Part shown: positions 57,100 to 64,000 of the stretch, one piece after another | Layout: each line of letters begins with the position of its first letter | Position numbering within the stretch: position 1 is the stretch's first letter | NCBI GenBank assembly: GCA_028023455.1 | Contig: JAQFVV010012395.1 | Span: forward strand, 7,755,998-7,819,997 | DNA: 64,000 nucleotides | Direction: 5' to 3' | From: Epiperipatus broadwayi | Lineage: Eukaryota; Onychophora; Udeonychophora; Euonychophora; Peripatidae | Notes under the pieces: model-generated | What the model was told of the DNA's origin: nothing | What the model saw: only the letters and a program-made list of their open reading frames with translations | The model's database searches: none | Program-made: the position numbers and the translations under genes

Positions 57100-60000
57100 G
57101 GAAAAACTTCACTCATTCTTATGCAACACTTTTGGAAAACATATTTTTCCTCTAGCAAAATACATTCTCTGAGCAACATAAATATTTTACATTTGATATA
57201 ACAACTAATAGAATCTTTATGTATTTTCTTTCCATCTCATGGATCAGTTTTCTATCACCAAATAAGTGTTTTATTGCCATGATCTGATCTATTCTATTCT
57301 TGTAGAGTGAAATGGAGTGTACTTTTCTAATAATACAATAAATAATAATGAGTTTCTTATACCACCACCATAATTTTGATACTAAGAAATGACTTAATAA
57401 TCAATGAAATAAATAATGATATCAAGGTTCTTCTTGTTAACTTTGGAAAATATACCATTGTATTATGTTGCTAAGAAAATGAATGGCATCCTAGTGGACT
57501 ATAGGAGACGTATACTTCTCGTATAAGCTAATGTATCTTAATATATAATAATAATTATGTAAAGAAGTGGTAAAACTGCTTAACAATTGCATAAAACAAT
57601 TGCATAAAACAAATGTATATAAAATTTAGAAAATCATAGTGTTTTACCCAGGATGACACTCAAATTAATAGAAAGAAAAGGTATCTTTTATATCTTTCTA
57701 CTACCCATCAACAATATAATTAAAATAATTAAGTTGAATTATTGTACTTTTATTGATAAGATAGATAAAATAATGTGCAGTCTGAAAAATGGATTAAATA
57801 ATTCAAAGAAAAATTAAATAAATATTCATTTCTTTTAACTTCAATTCTCAGTTTTGGAATTGAAGCATTTATGCAATATTTTCATTTTAACATTGGATTT
57901 TGGATTTGTATAAGAATTGATCATCTGATTCACCAAGATTTCTGTTATATAATTAAGAATTCAGGACACAAGAAATCATATAGAAAAACAAAGGCTAGAT
58001 TTAAATAACAATAAATACATTTATTAACATACTGGATACAAACACAAAATATTTGCTAAATATAGGCACTGCTATTTTTTTAGTGGAATGTCATAAATAA
58101 ATTATACATAATCACCTAACACTAGCAAACTATCTGTTATCGTTTTTAACATTTTAGATGAGTAATTAAGAATACATTTAATTAAGATGTAAGCTAAATC
58201 ATTCCTTTTAATAAGAATTTAAAAAAAAGCTCAAATTATAAGTCAAGCAACACAATACCTGGAATAAATCCTTTTGTCAGATAACAACTCTTAATACTTT
58301 TATCAACAATATTAAAACACACTAAAGATTAAAATAACTTTAAATTAATTTTTGACTGAGTTCAAACTAGTGAACTTGTATGATAATGACAATTATCATA
58401 TCAAGACAAATAAGGCAATTATTGTCTAGCACTATTTTTTTTGAATAAAAAAAATAATAAAATATATGGGAGCATTCATCAGAAGCCATGTACACACATA
58501 TTATATATTTCATTTATAACCACATAATAAAGAAATATTTAACCTTAAAATGTCTTACTAATCTATCAGTGAATTACTCCCAGATGGTGATGAAAATGAT
58601 ATTGTGTATATGCATTTTTTATTCTGCTCTGCACCAAAATAAGCATTTAAATTATTAATACATTGTTGGTTTGCATATGAGCTGCTGGCAAAGCACAACA
58701 GCACAATACAAACACTTTCACTTAACAAAAGAACTACAAATAACAAAGTGCCCCCTTGAAGAACTAAATACTTCAACATCTATCATCATGCCATATCATT
58801 CTTAAAAACACAAATAACTTCACCTTCCATGGTAGAGCCAAAGTACATGGATAAAATAACATGATAGATTCCAACATCTTTATCTTAGGCAAAAGTATAT
58901 GTAGATGAGATCTCAACACACATAGGGAAAAATGGAATACACACCATGAAATGATCCTCTCATGAGACATAGCTCTTTACCAAAACATGAAAATAATCCT
59001 AGGATATAAAATACTATCCTCTCATGGAATACAGATGTGAAACAATGGGAAGATTGCATTCCATCCCACAAAGCACAATAAGTAAAGCAATATTTAATAA
59101 AGTGTAATGCTGGAAGGCATAAATCCTAGACTAAGCAATGTCAAGATAAACAAATTATCACTCACAAACTAGATATATTGATATTCACACAAAAAATCAC
59201 ACACATTAAACAATGTCTGAAACCAACAAGTTTACTGTTAATCAAATGACTAAAATATTTTAAACTAGTACAATAAAAATTCTGCACTGAATAAGGAATA
59301 CACATACCTGTAAGAAATGGTATAAAATTTGATAAAGCTAAAGTAGACATAATAGCAAAGGTAAATATTAATAAATATATGACTAAAAATGCCTAGTTAT
59401 ATTTAAAACTTTACCATAAAATTATTATATCATAATAATTATAAACTATTGTGAGCTTCTGATAAGCATACATCAGCTGTTTACCCATAAATAAATGAAA
59501 CACTCATAAATGCTATTAAAAATGTAAGAGATAAGTATCTCTATTTTGACTAAAAAGGTATAAAATTTACCTTAAACCCACAAATATAAAACATGAAATT
59601 TACCTTTCCATATTGTAGGAATACCAACATATGTTATAAACTTTTTAAAGAAAAACATAAAAAAATACCTTGACATGGTAATATATATATATAAATGTTT
59701 TTTTTCTTTAAAACACATTAGTTCTTTAGAAGAATTCCTTCCATAGTAGGCAGTTTATTGAGGGCATGATGTCCTTCTTGAAAAATTATCTATAGAATGA
59801 TACATCCGTACTTATCAATGTTTTCTTTCAAAAGAAAAGGAGCAAATATGACTCTAAAATAAGCAATAAATAACAATAATATTTAACAAAAGCTTTGTTT
59901 TAAATAAGCAAAAGTATAGATGCATTTAAAAAAATTGGTTTAATATAAGCTAGCTTGTTTGAAAATCTCCATTTAATAACAGAATATTAATTAGAAAGTT

Positions 60001-61500
60001 GTACATTAAATTTTGTCCATGATTCTACTGGAAATAAACAATTCCTTTTTTTCTTCCTTTAAAATGCATAATAATAATATACAAAAAAAAGCCTTAACTT
60101 TCTTTTTAAATTCACTTAGAGATATCATTTTAGTATACACAAGTGTTTTAAAATGCTGGTTAAAGAAGCTATAAGTGCAAACAATCAACATGAGTTAATC
60201 CAGGCTAAATATTTTCGAGGTGTTATCCTTCATAATCATAACCAAAATAGTAATAATTGTTGTGATATTATTAAATGGTAATATATGCAAATGTATATGT
60301 AAATTAATCAGCTTGTCCATGTCTATTAATTGAGTTATTGTCATTGATGATAAAATACACTTGTATCTTCCTTTTGCAGTCATTAGTTTTAGTGCACACA
60401 ATTTTGGGGTTGGAGAATTCGAACCTATGATCAGCCTGCTTCTTGTGTTCAAGGAATATTGAATTGTTAACATTGTTCGTTAGTGCTCCCCTATATGCAT
60501 ACATATGTTGAATGGTCTATTATTGGAAGTGGCCTTAGTTTCCCCATAATATGTGGTACTGCATATAGCCTGAGGACATGAACTATTAAATTTGAAAGTC
60601 TGCAATTCAAGATAACGCATTTACTTAATGTCTATTATTCTTATACATTCAGGCTATGTTTGCCACTATAAAGTTTTCCACTAATTTCTTTGATTGAATT
60701 TTATTCTAAATATTTTTTAGCATAAATAATTAATTATAACAGTTAATATAACTGTTTATCTTAAAATCAATTTTTCAGCAGTTTTTTTTATAATTAACTT
60801 CAGTCTCTTTCTCCTAAAGGTGTAATACGATAATGAGAAGCAAAATAATACAGTGTCCAGCACAGCTTTGTAAACTAATATAAAAAATATCACCTGGTTT
60901 CTTTCATAATTTCTTTTAAAGTATAATTGATGAATGTGAATCATAATAAAATAATTATTCTTCTGAAGCATGATATTAAAGGTTTAAACAATTCAAATTG
61001 AATTTAGCATTAAAAGCAAGAATACCATATCAAGTTGTCTAGCACTGCATTTTAGGTTGATGAAATACAAAATTTTAGCAAAATACTTAGATAAAAAATG
61101 ATTAAAGAAAATTATTAGTTATTCAAAGTAGATGAGAAGATTTCAGTACCCTGAAAATATCAATAGCAGCAATGGTCAATCAGAAGCAGCCCAGTACACC
61201 GACAATCCTCAGCCTTTATACCTCTATTGATAGATATCATTAATTAACACACACCCCCAAAATCATGACCTCTGTTTTTAAAAATGTAAATTAAAATGTG
61301 GAACTAATTAGCAAATTATGTAACTTTGCTCACATTCTATGACCAATGTGATCTTAATGAACTAAAATCGAAGAAAAGGCTAACTTTTATTAATTAGTAC
61401 AATTAATAAAAAATAAAATAAAGTAAAACAAATAATATTTTATTCTTTTTAAAAAATATCACCTTTTCTTTTTTAAAAAATTATCAAAAACTCTTATTGA
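57100..61500. repeat. Large diverged repeat, copy 2
   Basis: Same-order counterpart of 49880-53700, with blocks at about 57150, 57640, 57920 and 58780-59070. It lacks the C tract. Outer limits are uncertain. The short minus frames near 58560-59350 lie in this repeat and look like chance frames. Confidence 0.4.
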
Positions 61501-62249
61501 TTGATTTTAATCCTTTTTCATCTGAATTATTTAAATATTTATTTTTAAATGTTTAGTAACTAAAAATTAAATATCTTGGCAATTAAAACCAAGAAACCAA
61601 AGATACTTGCATGCATATTGATTCTCACACACATGTATACAGGAAATTGTTTTTCTAAATTAAATCTATCTTAATAGCTAACTTATATATTTTTAAAACA
61701 AGTTAATGTTACGTAAATAAATCAATTAGCTTTATTCAGAGATATATTTTTTAAAAATCTATCATATAAAAGAACTTCACCAAATTATTAATTACTCTAA
61801 AATGAATTAAATAATTACACTTTACCACCCATAAATTATCTGTCAACAGTTTTTAAACTTTAACTATAAAAATTAACTTTGTCAAACCTTCTCTCTTTCT
61901 AAAAGTATCAATAAATTAAACAGTAATTTTTAACCTAAAAGCATACATCTTTGAATAATAGAACTATATCTTTGTAACAATGTTCAATTTATTAGATATT
62001 ATCTATTCTATACTTATAATTATCTAAATAGAGTAAAATATTAATACATGAGATTTAGATAACATAATTTATACAATAAATGTTAACATCTTTTTTTTTA
62101 TTTATTAGTTTTTTTTTTTGAATAGCATAAATTCATAAGCTGAGGTCCTCAATGAAGACTAAGTGCAATAGCGCAGGGTCACAATATAAATGCATCATGG
62201 TCCAGTAATATTAGGGTTTAGATTGAGGTAATGTCTTAATGGGCATGAC
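61501..62249. other. AT-rich noncoding stretch
   Basis: T runs near 62090-62120; no feature was recognised. Confidence 0.35.
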
Positions 62250-62480
62250 TACAATATCAAATCCAATAAGGGTTTTGAACATTCTATCATCAATTTTTAA
62301 ATGAAATAGATGGTTGAATAGTTGGAAAGGTGAGCAGATTGAAGCCTCTCTCATAATGTTTAAAGAATTTCTACCTTAATATAAACTGAGCACTGATTTT
62401 ATATGTGTGTAGGAAATTTATATCTGGCCCAACTGATGAGTTCTGATTTGGCAGAAATACATGTATTGAGGATCATCTGT
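62250..62480 (+). repeat. Copy of the hammerhead-bearing dispersed repeat
   Basis: Plus-oriented, diverged counterpart of 8516-8816: the TGGTTGAA.AGTTGGA block, GATTGAAGCC, CTTAATATA.ACTGAGCAC and the hammerhead box occur in the same order. It ends directly upstream of the LINE. Confidence 0.65.
62428..62472 (+). ncRNA. Hammerhead-like core, decayed
   Basis: CCCAA precedes CTGATGAG (62433-62440), then GAAA (62454-62457) and the palindrome ATACATGTAT. The palindrome is two bases longer than at 8707 but still self-complementary. Stem II and stem I carry mismatches, so this copy is probably inactive. Confidence 0.38.
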
Positions 62481-62489
62481 CTCATCATG

Positions 62490-64000
62490 TGGAATGGAAA
62501 ATCATAGAAAGTTAAGCAATTATAGACTAATAACGGTAATGTCAGTTTTATATAATTTTTTCACATATATGGTGGTGTGGGTCACAATAAGGATGAAAGG
62601 AAATAATATAATGAGAGAAATGCAGGGAGGTTTTTGATTGGATAGGCATATAGGTGAGTTTATTTGTAGTGACACAGGTTATAGCTATGAGTAGAAATAC
62701 AGGTAGACAGTTATATATGATTTTTATAGATATGGAGAAAGCATATGATAGAATAAATAGAAATAGATTATGGGTAAGTTTGTAAATTTGGGAATGGATG
62801 GAGCTTTAGTGAATATTATTAAGATGATTATATAAAAATAATTACTATACGTATCAATTATGGAATATAAAATCAGTTAAAGTTATAAATATGGTGGGAC
62901 TAAGGCAAGAATGCTATATGTCATCAATTTTGTTTTTGTTGTATGGAGAGAGCAATAGAAAGACTAGGAAAAAGGATAGCGATATCATTAATAGGTGGCA
63001 AGGGAGTATATACATTATCGGATCTTTTATTTGCAGATGATGTCTTCTTGTGCACAGAAAGAAGGGAAGATATAGAAGTTATTCTGAGGACATGCATGAG
63101 GATGGGTAAAGAGATGTGGATTAAATTTAGTGAGGAAAAATCAAAAGTAATAATGATTAATACTTGGGAAAGAGAAGACAAAGAATTTGTATTGGGGGAT
63201 ATAAAGTTAAGTGTGGTGAATAGTTATAATTTTTTGGGGATCATCTTAAGTATTCGGAGAAATTATTTGGATGAATGGAAGAAAAAATTGATAAATGAAG
63301 CAAAGAAAAGAAAAGGATTGATAAAGAAATTTAACAGTGTTTTCATATAATAAGTATGATGTAGCTAGAATTGTATTGAAGGGAGTGACAGTCCCAGGGT
63401 TAACATGTGCTAACAATGCATTGTGTGTTAGTAAAAGAGTATTAGATAATTTATAAAAAGTACAAAGAGAAGTAGGAAGTCATGCATTATATGCAGATGT
63501 GTGGACAGCAAAGGAGGCAATTCAAGAAGAAATGGGATGATCAAGTTTTTATATGAGAGATGCAAAAAGAAAAATGAAAATGTTAGGTAGATTGCAGTTT
63601 ATGGATAATAAGAGAATAGCTAAAATAGTATTTAATTGGGTTATGAGTAAAGGGCAAGCAACAGGATGGTGAGAAAGTTAGTATGGTGTGCAGAAGATTT
63701 GGATAAAGAATTTATGTCAGTATACTTAGACAAAAGGTGGGATGATTGTGTTAGAATTTTTGAGTGTTATAATGATAAGAAATTGGATAGAATAATAGGT
63801 GCATTAATAGAGAATAAGGAGTTGAAGAACTAGTATGAGGATTAAAAAGAATTTAAATATATATAGAAGTAAACAGAATATTGGGTGTGAACTAATTTGT
63901 GATAATATCAAGGAAAATAGTTTACTGTTTAAGGTACAAACAGGACCTTTAGCAACAAAGGAATATACACATAAATGGAAAAATGTGGGTGATTTACTCT
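62490..64000 (+). pseudogene. LINE reverse transcriptase, runs off the window
   Basis: Translation with frame changes gives ordered reverse transcriptase motifs. These are an NYR.ITVMS start (62520), then a QGGF segment (62620), FIDMEKAYDRI with the first catalytic Asp (62730) and GLRQECYMSSILFLLY (62900). LLFADDVFL with the FADD catalytic pair follows near 63025-63050. The clean frame is 62943-63350, where GKEMWIKFSEEKSKVIMI and YNFLGI follow the active site. Downstream, broken frames continue to an LLFKVQTGPLATKEYTH segment at the window end. That segment is homologous to the C-terminal fragment at 15.8-16.2 kb. LINE proteins nick DNA and reverse-transcribe their own RNA. This copy is inactive, and the clade (CR1/Jockey/RTE-like) is unresolved. 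Confidence 0.75.

Noticed and set aside
58558-59350. Three short minus-strand frames with hydrophobic segments
   Set aside because: They lie in a diverged repeat, do not share a spliced frame and show no domain.
60360-60500. Box-B-like GGTTCGAATTC on the minus strand, possible tRNA
   Set aside because: The T-arm does not close, and no matching acceptor or anticodon arm is present. At most a SINE trace.

Overview
This window is animal nuclear DNA: very AT-rich, dominated by repeats and introns, with spliced exons of a secreted or surface multidomain protein. I see no bacterial operons, rRNA or convincing tRNA genes. The very long intron, AT microsatellites, mixed Ty3/gypsy, LINE and foldback elements, and trypsin, LDLa and MAM exon shuffling suit an invertebrate, possibly a lophotrochozoan such as a cephalopod. 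The taxon is a guess.

Host gene: three plus-strand exons share one open frame across phase-1 introns. They are a trypsin-like serine protease end (24188-24347), a complete LDL-receptor class A module (48021-48158) and the start of a MAM domain (48649-48801). The first intron is 23.7 kb and full of repeats. Upstream exons and the rest of the MAM domain were not found.

Layout. 0.4-0.8 kb: a foldback hairpin. 0.97-13.67 kb: a 12.7-kb LTR retroelement with unusually long LTRs (about 2.5 kb), a polypurine tract, a broken gag and no visible pol. Nested in it are a 3.57-kb foldback transposon with a perfect 8-bp target duplication and an inverted pair of a dispersed repeat carrying a hammerhead-ribozyme-like core. 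13.7-16.2 kb: inverted and tandem 361-bp units, then remnants of two LINEs on the minus strand. 16.7-20.6 kb: a long hairpin, a terminal-inverted-repeat element with a telomere-like array, and a 450-bp repeat family with hammerhead-like cores. 24-28 kb: the trypsin exon and promoter-like sequence. 28.1-37.3 kb: a 9.2-kb block between two (AT)n tracts, with two copies of one element head to head as a large near-palindrome. 39.2-42.8 kb: a decayed Ty3/gypsy element split by the 450-bp repeat. 43-47 kb: a MITE-like element and a tandem duplication. 47.0-47.8 kb: a T-rich tract almost free of cytosine, ending in another hammerhead-like core just upstream of the LDLa exon. 49-62 kb: more hammerhead-bearing repeat copies, a long homopolymeric C tract and two diverged copies of a multi-kb repeat. 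62.5-64 kb: a LINE reverse transcriptase running off the window, from the same family as the fragment at 15.8-16.2 kb.

The most interesting signal is that several unrelated repeat families carry the same architecture: a CTGANGA box, a small stem-loop, GAAA, then a short self-complementary stem III followed by the H17 position. This is the layout of minimal type I hammerhead ribozymes as in animal retrozymes and Penelope-like elements. A second recurring signal is that many element ends read TGTRCC (or its complement) directly against (AT)n tracts.
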